This document shows positions 40,599 through 52,980 of a stretch of DNA of 64,000 nt, one piece after another. This stretch comes from Epiperipatus broadwayi (lineage: Eukaryota; Onychophora; Udeonychophora; Euonychophora; Peripatidae). Below the pieces are notes generated by a model. The model saw nothing but the letters and a program-made list of their open reading frames with translations. It was not told the origin of the DNA and searched no databases. The position numbers were made by a program, and so were the translations under genes. Each line of letters begins with the position of its first letter. Within the stretch, counting starts at the first letter, position 1. Where the stretch lies: NCBI GenBank assembly GCA_028023455.1, contig JAQFVV010000547.1, positions 312,001-376,000 on the forward strand, written 5' to 3'.

Positions 40599-42148
40599 AC
40601 TATGAATATGAGAAGTACATCTTCTTGAAAGTGCTTAGCCATTTAATTTAGTTTTCAATTTGTTGTTATAGCTTTACGTTGGAAGTGTGAAAGCACGATT
40701 TATTATTATTATATATATATAGTAAAAAATAGCTTGCAATCATTTAAATTTTCAATATTAATATAGAAGAAAAATCAATAAGAATGTGTAAAAAATAGTT
40801 GAATTTGGAATTCAAAAATTAAACAAAGGAAAGTACTAAAGAGCTTAAAACTAACAATATAAAGTAAAAAAAAGAAAGTACAGATTATTTTCGAAATGTG
40901 AAACTCATATCAATGGAAATCATAAATAATAAAGTCATAATAAAATACTAAAAAAAAATTACATGGTTAATTTAGTTATTTACAAATCAAATCCAACTGA
41001 TACTAAGCACAATAGTTTTATTCACTAAATTAAGATTTATTTTATTTTTTAAAATTGAAAATTGATAGAGAAATCTTTGGATTTTAATTTGAGCACCCTT
41101 ATCAGTTTACCAACGCATTGAAAATCACAAAATTATAAGTACCATAATTAAAAACTCATAAATTCCAGCTTTAACTTATACTTCTTTAAATATATTCACT
41201 TGTTAGTTATAATACACAAATTAGTATATTTCACTATATTCTGAAAGATATTTTTGCAGGTGTTGCTGGAAGTCAAAATGACTTTTTAGTTCCATGAAAT
41301 TTAAGATTAAGCTATAAACTAGTTAGGTTATATCTTTGACAGAATATCCTAATTGCCTAGAGCATGACTTTAAACTCAGTATTCACAAAGCTAAAGATGA
41401 CTGTTTGTTTCCTATGCTACTATTATCATTAATTAAGGCAGCAATATTGGAAAAAGAGAGATCATAATATTATACTTGAAATGTTTGTTCATTTGAAAAA
41501 TTATAAGTTCAAATTTTTCTGAAAATATTTACCACTTAAACTAGGTAACTACAGGTAAAATGTTATAACAAATTTTTATACAAACATGTTTTAATAATAT
41601 ATTTTAAATAATTAAAATTTATTTTATAAAAAAAACTTAAAAATTCTTATCAGCTTTATATTTCTTAACATTTTTATAATTTTAAAGCCGTCAACTGAAC
41701 TACATTTTGCGTAATAAATAATTGGCAGATTAATTTATAACTAATATGTGCTGATTAAAATTATTTAAATGAAATTAAATGCGTTTTAAATTAATTAAAT
41801 ATTACTCTTGTAATCTGATTTAAACTCATCTCGAAAATTTTTATCTTTTCGTAAAGGTTATTGTTAACGTCCGTTTATATAAATAATCTTTATATAAATA
41901 TAATTATTTTTTTTTTAAAAAAGAATATATGTTAATTAAAAATATATATAATATAATTTTATGTGTTAATAATTCAAGAGATTAAAACCAATTAAAATTT
42001 TATAATCGAGTTTAAGTTAAGATTGCCCAAGCTCTTAGATATGGTATATCTAATGATCGATTATTGAAATGTCTAAATTGAAAATGGAATGAAAGCTGTA
42101 TCAGATTAAACAATTAAATTTTGAAAATACAAATTAAACAATAGAATA
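39894..42148. other. AT-rich DNA with microsatellite
   Basis: A compound (TA)n(TG)n tract lies at 40542-40598. A GC-richer patch at 40085-40270 (containing GGTTCGACTGATTTGAATC) may be a SINE-like remnant. No gene. Confidence 0.45.
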
Positions 42149-42312
42149 TAAACAGTGAGGATTGCCAATTCCTCTACAAGCTTTATAATAAATGCTTAGC
42201 CAAAGCCAGCACTTAAAATATCTCTGTCAGGAACCCCTCCCCAAACCCCTGACCATGGTTTCATGCTTTATCATAAAGCTTGTAGAGGAATTGGCAATAC
42301 TCACTGTTTATA
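42149..42312. mobile_element. MITE-like element with 37-nt inverted ends
   Basis: Left end TATAAACAGTGAGGATTG and its mirror at the right end. The inverted repeat continues through CCAATTCCTCTACAAGCTTTAT with one or two differences, around a 90-bp GC-richer core. No ORF. Confidence 0.75.
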
Positions 42313-43792
42313 ACTTACAAGCTTAAGAGATAGGGTCATGTGATCTATGAATTGATCTATGACTCTTATTTTGACTATAAACAATAGAATGATTTTTTTT
42401 GGTTAATTCTATGCCATTTTTAGTGAGATTTCACTTTCAAAATAGCAGAAACCTTTGATATATACATCAACATTACTAGACATCAAATACGAAATATCTA
42501 TTGAAATATTTTCGTTTCAATAGTGATAAAATGCAAATAGGATAAAACAGGCATAAATGATTCAGTTGATAAATACAGATGAAAATAAAATGGAAAATCA
42601 AGCTAATTAATTGTTCTGGATATAGCCTACAGAATGGACTTTATTTATTTATTTACTAATTTTTAAGAAATATCAAAAATGATTGATGTTTTTAAATATT
42701 ATTGCTATTAACTAGCATATATCTATAAAAAGTATATACTTAGATTGATTTACAAACACAAACTAAATGGGTTAATAAAAAAATTGTAACAATTTATAAA
42801 TAATGAATAAATAAAACTTATGTATATACTCACAACTATCAACACATACTTAAAAATATTATATTAACAAAAGATATTTTAACTTTAAACTAACTTTATG
42901 TTTAAGTTCTTAGAATATTTACAATGATAAATCTTACTAAATTAAATACTGAAACTGTCATTAATCATGTTTTTTTTTTCAGTTACTGTTCTTTTAATAT
43001 TTTATTATTGTCTTCCTTAGTTTTTCTGATGATGATCTCCTTGAACACTGGTACTGTTAGAGAGAGTAAATACAACAACTCTGGGGATATTATATGAGGC
43101 ATATTATCTGTAGGTCTTGAGTCATTTATATGGTACTATCCATTTCTTCCTTTATGGCATTATAATTATAGAGACATTGCACAAGCTGGTTTTTTCAAAC
43201 TTCAGTATTAATTTCTGGATTCAATTGTATTTTCAGGCTATTTAACTAGTGTGGTTTTCAGTTATTTAGCCACACATGGTAGAAGAATTTTTAAATAAAT
43301 AATTTCATTATACCATCTATTATAACTGGAATATTGAAAAATGTTTTAAAAACAGTCAGTAAAATATGACTTGCAGTGGAAAAGAAGTTTTAATTAGTAG
43401 TTGTTTTTCTTTTCAGTATGGATCATGGCAACTTTGCTTCAATAGTAGACTGCACTCAATGCAAGGCAATATGGAATTAATTTCTGGGATTCCTGGAATT
43501 AGAATGATAAGTAATAAATAATACCTGGCTGTTGTTTCCAAAATAATTAATGTTGTTCAAACAACATGGTTTTTAAACAACATATATGTCATCCGCTAAG
43601 AAAAATATGACCTTTTGTGTTATTACAAAAGTATATTTTTCAGAAACATCCTATTTACTCTCTTCAAAATATGTTGTGAATACAAATTTTATGTACATTA
43701 GTTATATCATATTATTATATACCTAGGTCTTGTTTTATGCGATTTTGAAGTTATGCGATTCATGTTTCTTCTTAATATCTTTCATATTTCAC
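42313..43792. other. AT-rich DNA, nothing recognised
   Basis: No feature supported. Confidence 0.4.
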
Positions 43793-44205
43793 TATATTTA
43801 TTAGATATCAAGAAATTTAAATTATTAATAACTTATTATGACTTGAAATACTTTTTTTTTTCAAAAATATTAATGTTATATTAGCAGCTAACGTGAATAT
43901 GGCCTGAAGCTGTAACTAGAATATTAGCTTCTATGTAAATAATCTATTTATATTAATGAGTAAATAATAATAATAGATTTATATTTACATATAAAAATAT
44001 CGCAATAAATATTCAAAAATTTTAAACTTTTAAAATGTATTTTGTTAATTATAACAGAAATAAATAATTTTTTAGATTTTTAAAATAAATAATAATGAAG
44101 ATTTTATTGATTTTATAAACTGAAAATAATCTTTCTAATGATAATCTATAATCTTTTTGTTTTGATTACGATCTCATTTTTTTAATATAGAAACAAAAAA
44201 CAATT
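43793..44205 (+). repeat. Dispersed 0.4-kb repeat, copy 2
   Basis: Direct-orientation partner of 4793-5200, with the same order of conserved blocks and scattered indels. Confidence 0.6.
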
Positions 44206-47063
44206 AACACAGCTCAATACTGAAAGTGGTGTTAGTTGTATGTCACATGATGAATCTGATTTCTTAACATTTCACAAATGAATGCATATTGTCAAATAGC
44301 CAAATAACTGCTAATGATTAAAATATGTATGAAAAAATGTAAAATTAAATACTGTAGTTAATAAAAAAAAGTAAAAAAAGTTTGTCTTGTATTATTTTTT
44401 TTCAAATATTTGAAATTTTTTATTAGTCATACTTTATTTCCTTATTTTTTTAATGCGAATTTTAAAGTAATTTTTTCTTCTTGCTTTGCTTTTATGCAAT
44501 TTCTGAAAATTACAACCCTTATCTCTATTTTTCAAGGTAAGTTAAGTCTATTTTTGTGCAATTTCTTTTGTGCACATCTTCTGAGGAACCTATCTACCAC
44601 ATAAATTGAGACCCAGGTATATATAAATGAAGAAGAGAAAACAAAACAGTTTTTGTCTTTTTTTTATTTACATTTCTTAATGTAGGAAGAATAAAAATTC
44701 GCTTCCGACTTTAAAAATTTTAATTACAACTTCTAATATATCAATTCCAAAATTTTAATACTATTTTTAGCTTTGCCATTTAGTTTTACCATAGAAATAT
44801 GGGACATTTTATTTAAAATTTAGTACAGAAAAAGCAATGTAGAACAGACTCAAATTTAGATTTTTTTTAATAAAAATAATTATGCAATTTTTTCATGTAT
44901 CAGGAGCATTTTTTCTTTTTCTTTAACAGTATTATAATCATTCCCTTGTTTTTCACACATTACAAAATAACACTTAATAATCTTTAATAATGTGCATGAT
45001 TTTAATTTTCTTTTAACCTTTAATCAGTTTACACTTTCATTTCCCACGTGACATGTATCTATGTGCCACATGTAAATGGCAGTCTGTATATTTATTAGTC
45101 AATTCACATGAGTTTTTATTAAATACTTTTTTCTTTCTGCATTGTTATAGTACAACCAATGTGTTCTACATTGGATTTGTTTTAGTTATAATATATATAT
45201 ATATAGTAATGTGATAAAAATAATCTGAATAAAACATAGTCCAATCACTGATCGCCATTTTGTAATGGAATAATAATTTAAAATATGGGATGAAAATATA
45301 TAAAAACTTTAGTATGTCTCTGAATTGAGACATCATTCTTAATAACATAAATCTAGCCTAAGTGCAAAGTGCCATTTTGTAATAGTCCTAAAGTTGATGT
45401 GTCATTTTGTAACAATCAATACTCATCAGCCAGCACTGAGTAGCTATTTTGTAACAATAATAATGAATGTTTTACCCCACTATATTTCTACATTGATTTG
45501 GTCAGCTTTTGTTATAAAACAAAAGAAATTACCCTATAGGTTTTTTTTATACAACCATCTATTGCTGACACAAAATGAAAATAAAAGACAATGATTTAAA
45601 TATTATTTATAACAGAGCAAAACATACATCAATAAATAGTAACTCTGTTATAACCTGCATAAAATCATCTAGCTCAGTCATTGGGCACATTATGCATTAA
45701 CAATATTTCCAATACATAATTATTTAGATTGACTGCTACATTCAAATAAAATACTAATGACAATCTCTATAAAAATCTAATTTATTCAGATAGGATTTAA
45801 AACAATGGATAGCAAACAGAATCGTTACCAAATCTATTCACTATTCCAAAATAAACTACGATAAGCAATAAAATCATATATCATTGTGCTAAACAATTAT
45901 ATATGTCTAAGACATTTATTTGTTTTATAATTGAATGAAACCAAATTCAAATCAATAAATAACTAATTTCTGGTATACTTTACTAATCTAATATTACTTA
46001 GTAATGTAAATTTACGTTAACTATTAATGTCTCTATTTAAATAAACTAGTTCCTAAATAATTACGATAACATTTTGAGAATATTTTATAAACCTATAATA
46101 TTTATAAAGTTTAAATTAAACAAACTCTTACTCAGTTTTATATCTAATTTAATAGAATGTTAAAAATAACTTATCTAAACTCTATTTTATATCAATATAG
46201 AACCATGGCCTAAGTTATATACTTCAAAATGAAATGACTGACAAGAACATATTATCAACAAACCAATTAGATACATTGCATTTGTAATAACCAATCATAT
46301 CATCATATCAAATATATAGTAGGTTTCTATTGGATATTGATCAAATGACAATTGACTAGTCCTATCTTTCTATTTTAAATTTCCAGTCAATCAATTATTA
46401 AAATGGAATTTTATAACAATTAAATTATATGACGATTATTGGCAGTTGTCCAAACCAAAGATAGATATTAAGTTATAATAGTTAATAAAATCTATGATCT
46501 ATCTCAAAGAAGTTTAGAGATAATTAAGGCAGATCATTCTGACTAATAAAAGAATAAAATCTATTATGATTTTATTAAGTAAACAAAATAAGCAAGCTCT
46601 TAATAATTAATCATGAAATAATGGAGTTATTTATATACCTAATATTCATTTTAGATAAACAAACAAATATTTCAATGTAATGATAACATAAAATGTATAT
46701 TAATTAAGCTTAAATAACAATTGTGTAATAAAATATATCTGCATAGAACCCCACTGCACTTATTTATATTGGTGGGATGTTGAACAAAATCCAAGTATCA
46801 AAAATTACCTTGCACATTAAAAAAAAATTAGATTAACCAGATTTTTAATACTCTCTAAATATATTTGTTTATAGTAAAAAATAATAATGATAGTAATAAA
46901 AAAATAAAAGAACAAAAACAAACAATGTATGCAATAGACTAAAATCATAGCCAGTTGAAAACTACAATACTATTTTTAATATATATATATATAATTGATT
47001 TGATAGTCTATTACTATATAAAAATCAATAATGAATAATAAATAAATAAATATATATATATAT
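44206..47063. other. AT-rich DNA, no gene recognised
   Basis: Small repeated phrase GCCATTTTGTAA at 45253 and 45370 and a related GTCATTTTGTAACA at 45401. Short (TA)n runs near 45190 and 46980. No credible coding frame. Confidence 0.45.
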
Positions 47064-47072
47064 ATGAAACTT
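47064..47072 (+). repeat. Target-site duplication, left (TATGAAACT)
   Basis: The 9-bp string TATGAAACT is repeated at 49481-49489 immediately after the element tail. Confidence 0.85.
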
Positions 47073-49480
47073 TAATGCTAGAATTGGTAGACAAATGAAA
47101 GATGAAATTGCTGTAGGTAATTTTGGTTATGGTAATAGAAATGAGAGAGGACATAGATTTGTGGAGTTTGCAGAAAAAGAAAAACTTTATATTATGAATT
47201 CTTTTTTTGAGAAAAATGTTAAAAAAAATGGACATGGAAGCATCCAAATGAAGGTACAGCAGAATTGGATTATATTTTGATTAATAGGAAATACCTATTT
47301 CAAGATTGTAATGTTCTTAATAAATTTAACACAGGAAGTGATCATTGATTAGTAAGGTGTAAGATACATGTTAATGTGAAACTAGAGAGACAAAAATTAT
47401 TAAGAAAAACAATATTTACAGTTGATATTCCTAATCTTCAGAAACATTCTAATGAATTTAAATTAGAACTTAGAAATCGGTTTCAAGTATTAGTAGATTT
47501 TGATCATGATTCAGATTTGAATGAAATTAATATGAAAATAACTGATACACTTTTAAAAACTGCAACAAAGATAGCTGGTAGAAAAAAGCAGCAATTGACC
47601 AATAAAATTTCTACTGACACTAGAGAATTTATGAAGAAAAGAAGGAATATGAAGATATACAAAAATGATGCATTAAAAAGAATTGAATATCTCGAATTTT
47701 GTAAAATGGTGCTGAAAAGAGTTGAAAATGATATAAGAAAGTATAATTGTGAACTAGCAAGGAAAGCTGTAGAAGAAAATAAAAGTCTTAAGAATGTAAA
47801 ACAACATATTGGTATTGGTAGGAAATTTATATCTGCAATAAGAAAAAAAGATGGAATTGTTACTAAAAAGAGAGATGACATCATGAAATTGGTAGAATAT
47901 TTTTATCAAGAATCATATAGTAATAAAGAACAAGTACCTCCTATATTTATTACATCTTCCGAATTGCCCAGAATTTTAAATGAAGAAGTAAGACATGCAA
48001 TTAAATGTATGAAGAAGGGAAAGGCTCCAGGTAATGATGGAATTATAATTGATATATTAAAAGAAGCAGGTGAAGAAATAAAATTTTTTTTAGCAAAGTT
48101 ATATACCAAATGTCTAAATGATAAAGATGTACCGGATGATTGGAAGAATGCAGTAATAATATTAATATTTAAAAAAGGTAATAAAGAAGATATTAGAAAT
48201 TACAGACCTATCAGCCTTTTATCAGTTTTATATAAAATTTTTACCAAGATAATTACAACTCGTCTACAGAGAACATTGGATTTCCACTAACCAAGAGAAC
48301 AAGCTGGATTTAAAAGTGGTTTTAGTACAGTAGATCATATCCAGGTGTTGAGAGAAGTTATAGAAAGGACAAATGAATATGAGCTGTCATTATGTTTTGG
48401 ATTTGTAGATTATGAAAAGGCATTTGATTCTATAAACATTTCTTCAGTGATTAAAGCATTGGACCATCAAGGTATAGATCCAGGATATTGTCATATTTTA
48501 AAGAATATTTATAAAAATGCAACAGCAACAATTTGATTACATAATGATACTGGCAAAGTCAACATTGAGAAAGGTGTAAGACAAGGTGACTCTATATCTC
48601 CAAAACGTTTTATAGCAGTGCTGCAAGAAGTATTTTGTGGATTAAAATGGGAAACTAAAGGAGTGAAAGTAAATGGAGATTATTTAAGTCATTTAGATTT
48701 CGCAGATGATGTAGTTGTTTTTGCAAATAATGCTTCAGATCTGCAGGATATGTTGCAGGAATTATCAGATAAAAGTAGGAAAGTAGGACTAAAGATAAAT
48801 GTTCAAAAGACTAAAGTAATGTTTAATTGATTTGCTCAAAATATGAAAATAAAGATTGATTATGATGAAATTAGAAGAAGTTAACAGCTACAAATACCTT
48901 GGTCAGATTATTAATACAGATGGAAACATAATGGAAGAAATTAATCATAGAATTAAACTTGGCTGGAGTGCTTTTGGTAGAAATAACTTGATACTAAAAG
49001 GAAATATGCCTATGTGTTTGAAAAGGAAAGTTTTTAACAAATGCGTTTTACCAGTTCTTACTTATGGATCTGAGACTTGCACACTTAATAGAAGAGCAAT
49101 ACAGAGACTTCAGACCACTCAAAGAAGTATGGAGAGATGTATGTTGGGAGTAACACGAAGAGATCGAAAACGCAATGTATGGGTAAGAGAACAAACAGGT
49201 GTTACTGACCTCATTGAAAAAATTAAAAGATTGGTGTTGGGCTGGTCCTATTGCTAGAAGAGATGATAATAGATGGGCAATTGAAATTTTAAACTGGATT
49301 CCAAGAGATTGTAAAAGACCCAGGAAGAGACCACATGTGAGATGGATGGATGAAATAAGAAAGTGTGCAGGGGTGATGTGAAGAAGAGAAGCTGAAGATC
49401 GGAGAAGATGGATTAAACTTGGAGAGCCCTTCATCCTTCAGTGGATTGATAATGGTTGATAATGATGAATGATGATGATG
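47073..49480 (+). mobile_element. 5'-truncated RTE-clade LINE
   Basis: A 2.4-kb insertion containing the end of an apurinic-type endonuclease, a full reverse transcriptase and the C-terminal domain. It ends in a GATAATGATGAATGATGATG tail and has a 9-bp target-site duplication. The microsatellite-like tail, lack of poly(A) and single EN-RT ORF are features of the RTE clade. A second, heavily truncated copy lies on the minus strand at 8064-8274. Confidence 0.9.
47074..49459 (+). pseudogene. RTE endonuclease-reverse transcriptase, decayed
   Basis: The enzyme nicks target DNA and reverse-transcribes LINE RNA at the nick. Endonuclease end: NARIGRQ, then DYILINRK and a GSDH motif (47334-47345) with catalytic D-H. 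Reverse transcriptase: KAPGNDGI, NYRPISLLS, EQAGFKSGFST, FVDYEKAFDSI (first catalytic D), GVRQGDSISP and HLDFADDVVVFA (catalytic DD), then YKYLGQIINTDG. C-terminus: WVREQTGVTDLIEKIKR and RPRKRPHVRWMDEI. Lesions seen: a frameshift near 47260, TGA at 47346, TAA at 48288, TGA at 48534 and 48828, frameshifts near 48880 and 49215, TGA at 49379. Several stops fit CGA-to-TGA or CAA-to-TAA. The protein cannot be made. The antisense frames here are shadows. Confidence 0.9.
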
Positions 49481-49489
49481 TATGAAACT
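49481..49489 (+). repeat. Target-site duplication, right (TATGAAACT)
   Basis: Perfect match to 47064-47072. Confidence 0.85.
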
Positions 49490-49832
49490 CAAAAATGTGT
49501 TGTATGACAATAATACTATATATAAACTGAAGGAGAGGTTCTGAATATCTTTCTTAGACTTGAAATATATATTGAAGCAGTCTTGTATATACATGTGTAT
49601 ATATCTGTACTTCATGTATATATTTTGCCATTAAGTTATAATACTAAGGTATTTTAAAAAAATAACGTATAAAAAAATTTAATTTTATTATGAAATGTAA
49701 TTTCATCACAAAATTTAATGTTGTTAATTTATCAGTCTATATATTTATCCATCAATATCTATCTATTTATCTATCAATCTATCCATCCACCCAATCATAT
49801 ATCTTTCTCTTTATCAGCGGCTTACTTTTCTT

Positions 49833-50080
<248 letters not shown>

Positions 50081-50202
50081 ACTAAAAATATCAATCTACT
50101 TACTTATCTATTCATTTATTTACCTGTTTACTTATCTAACTTCTTGTCTATTACCTAATTATTAATGTGAGTACTTTATTATTAGTTAAATGTAATAATA
50201 CA

Positions 50203-50476
50203 GTTGGACTATTTCCATCATCTATCATTAAATGTTGAATGTCTAAAAAAATTTAAATTTGATTTAAGCTTTTCCAAATACAAACAACTGTTAGTAATAA
50301 CACACAAGTTAGTAGACACCACAGATTAATAGATTACACAACATTAAGAATAGTAGTGTTGTCTACTAACTTGTGTGTTATTACGAACAGTTGTTTGTAT
50401 TTAGAAAAGTTTAAATAAAAGTCTAAAATTTTCTAGACATTCGACATTTAATAGTAGATGATGGAAATAGTCCAAC
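50203..50476. mobile_element. Fold-back (MITE-like) element, 274 bp
   Basis: Ends GTTGGACTATTTCCATCATC and its mirror. The inverted arms are about 115-120 nt with small differences, and the centre is near 50335. No ORF and no clear target duplication. Confidence 0.85.
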
Positions 50477-50799
50477 ATGTTATCATATCTAAAATACCAT
50501 CATCACAAACCTTCAGGAAAACATCTTTTAAACATGCTTTTATTAAATATAATGGGCACCATACAACTCAGCTAATTAATTATTGGATAATCGCATTTGC
50601 ATAAATATTTGCAGGTATTACTCAAACTAGTAGTAATTAATTAATTTTAAACGCAATAATAAGTAGTGTTATAGAATATCAAATAATATCAAACTACCTT
50701 TACTATGTTTAAGTATTATTATATGGTGATAGTACTTGCTTGCCAACTGAGAATTTAACAAATATGCATATATGAACAAAAGTATAGAGGATTTGTTTA

Positions 50800-50925
50800 T
50801 TGTCTGGGAATTCATAAGAGATTTGAGCACAGAAAATGATAAAACTGGAACATGATTTATGAACCTTAAGTGGCCGAGGCTACCATTCTACCATTGCACC
50901 AAACCACATGGGTCATATGTATATA
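50800..50925 (-). mobile_element. tRNA-derived SINE-like element
   Basis: Minus strand has GGTTTGGTGCAATGGTAGAA (A-box region), AAGGTTCATAAATC (B-box region) and TCTCTTATGAATTCCC, matching the order at 8980-9110. Confidence 0.55.
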
Positions 50926-51886
50926 TACGTGATATATAAGATTTAAATATTTGATAAAAATATGTTTTGTATTGCTGCTACATTTACATGCTTTTCTCTA
51001 ATATTCGATTAATTTGATTTTGTAGCCAAACTATAATGTTAATTAGTAAAAAAATATCTTATAAATATTTAATATATGTTATTATTGCAACGAGTTATTT
51101 TATGGAGTTGAGATACGTGTTAAAAATTTAGTTTTCTTAAAATTTAAAAATGGAAAAACACTTTTGCAAATCTCTTTAAATACAAACGGAGTTTTTTTAT
51201 TTACTATTTATTTTAAAATGTCAAGCATAAAATATCTACTAAAAGTAAGATTATTGATTAAGATTATTATTAAAAAAATTTAACTTATGTTATACCTACT
51301 GAAGTCGGAAGGGGGGAGGTGGATTCGCGTTATTTGTTTTTTCATTATTCAAATATCAGTAAAGTGGCATTTATAATATAAATATTGAAATTATGAATTA
51401 TATATTGACCCGAACAAACTAAGGGAAATGCGTTTTAAATATTATATAAATATCTATAAATTTTCATTCATCAAACTTTAAAAGTTGTTTATTTTAATAT
51501 AATTTTCTGAAATTATAATTTGTTTAGTAATTCGAAGAGATGTATAACGCTAGAATAAATTAAATGGTATTATTTTTATACAAATTTTTTAAAAATAAAA
51601 TGTATAAAAAAGAACGCCATTAATTTATTCTATATATATATTTTTTCATTTGCTAATGTTTAAAATTTTAATTTGGATCCGCAGGACAAAATTCTAAATG
51701 GCTTTTTATAATAGTAGTCTATAAAACAACATTTAAATAAACTAACTAGAGAATAAAATCCATTTCGGTATTTCTCTACAGAGAAACTCGCAGACGGGTT
51801 AAATATCTGGTTATATAGTACAAAACTACTAATCATTGATCTACGAAAAATTTTAAGGGAAAATTTATACGTTGCTTAAAATTTAT
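50926..51886. other. AT-rich DNA, nothing recognised
   Basis: No feature supported. Confidence 0.4.
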
Positions 51887-51990
51887 ATATATATTTTTCC
51901 ATATGTCATAGGATCGGCCGGGAAGCGAATCCGCTAACCCGGGTCAACTGCTTGTAAGGCAACTGTGATGACCACTCGACCACCAACGCT
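51887..51990 (-). mobile_element. tRNA-Val-like SINE, copy 1
   Basis: Minus strand starts AGCGTTGGTGGTCGAGTGG (A box) with a cloverleaf-like head. An anticodon-position CTTACAA loop (TAC, valine type) and GGATTCGCTTCCC (B box) follow, then a short tail ending in an A-rich run. A related copy is at 52868-52980. It lacks a matching acceptor stem, so it is a SINE head and not a tRNA gene. The 64-residue frame across it is spurious. Confidence 0.75.
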
Positions 51991-52867
51991 TGACAATTAA
52001 TTATATTTTTTAACTTTAAAATGTGAAATTTAGAAACTGAAATTATAAGTGGATATATGTATAGATATACATATACTAGCAAAATTACGCGAACTACCAC
52101 TCAGCCAAGTTAACATTAAAGATAATCTTAATCCCTCCTCCCCCCGAAATTTATATATTTTATTAAGTGATCCTTTTTTTTTTTTTTTGATGTTTTATAT
52201 AGCTGGGAAAAAAAAGGGATACTTATATGATATATTTAGTTATTTATCAAAATCCAGGTACTTAGCATAAATTTGATACCTTTTTAATTTTTCTATCTAT
52301 TTTTGTATCTTTTTCTGCTATTTATTTCCAATTAGTTATAACTATTGAGTTCTTTTATATCACCACTCCACTCAATTTTTCCACGTTTGTTTAACTTTCT
52401 ATAAATTGTCCAGAATTTCTATCTATCTTAAACTTTTTACCTTTAAGTATATATGCTCAATCAACTTTTTGCCTTCATGTGATTTTTTTGCAAATATTTT
52501 TTACTGTTGTCCTTGTTTTTTTTTATTTAGTTACTATGATTTTCCATTTCGTAAATCAACTTTCATATTTTTACTATTAATATCACAATAATGTTATTCT
52601 ATCAGTTTTATCTCATTCAGATTATATTCTCTTAAATATTGTATTATAAAAACATTTTCTCTCTGATCTTCCCGATGTAATAAAACCATAAAATTATTTT
52701 TTTTGTAAATCATAAACTATATCTTTATCACTATCATTCCCTTTCAAATGACTTTATTTTATTAATAATAATCCTCCCCCCCCCCCAATTTTTTTTTAAG
52801 GCCATTTCTATTTTTTCATCTTCCGTTTCAGCCGAAACTGCAGCCATAATCAAAAATCTATTTTGAC
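51991..52867. other. AT-rich DNA between two SINEs
   Basis: Homopolymer T and C runs (52172-52189, 52775-52785). No gene. Confidence 0.4.
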
Positions 52868-52980
52868 GTATGTAGATTTTTTTTTCCCCATGTGTCATAG
52901 CATCGGCCGGGAAGCGAACCCGCTAAACCGGGTCAACTGCTTGTAATGCAGCTGTCGCTGAACTCTCGACCACCAATGCT
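52868..52980 (-). mobile_element. tRNA-Val-like SINE, copy 2
   Basis: Same head as copy 1 with GGGTTCGCTTCCC B box, anticodon loop ATTACAA (TAC), then CTATGACACATGGGG and an A-run. Diverged about 12-15% from copy 1. Confidence 0.75.

Noticed and set aside
40427-40642. Frame with THTHTH and YIYIYI runs
   Set aside because: Translation of (TA)n(TG)n microsatellite.
47504-48109. Antisense frames of 126 and 67 residues
   Set aside because: Shadows of the RTE coding strand.
51901-51990. Valine tRNA gene
   Set aside because: No matching acceptor stem, imperfect D-arm and an A-rich tail; a second diverged copy nearby fits a SINE.
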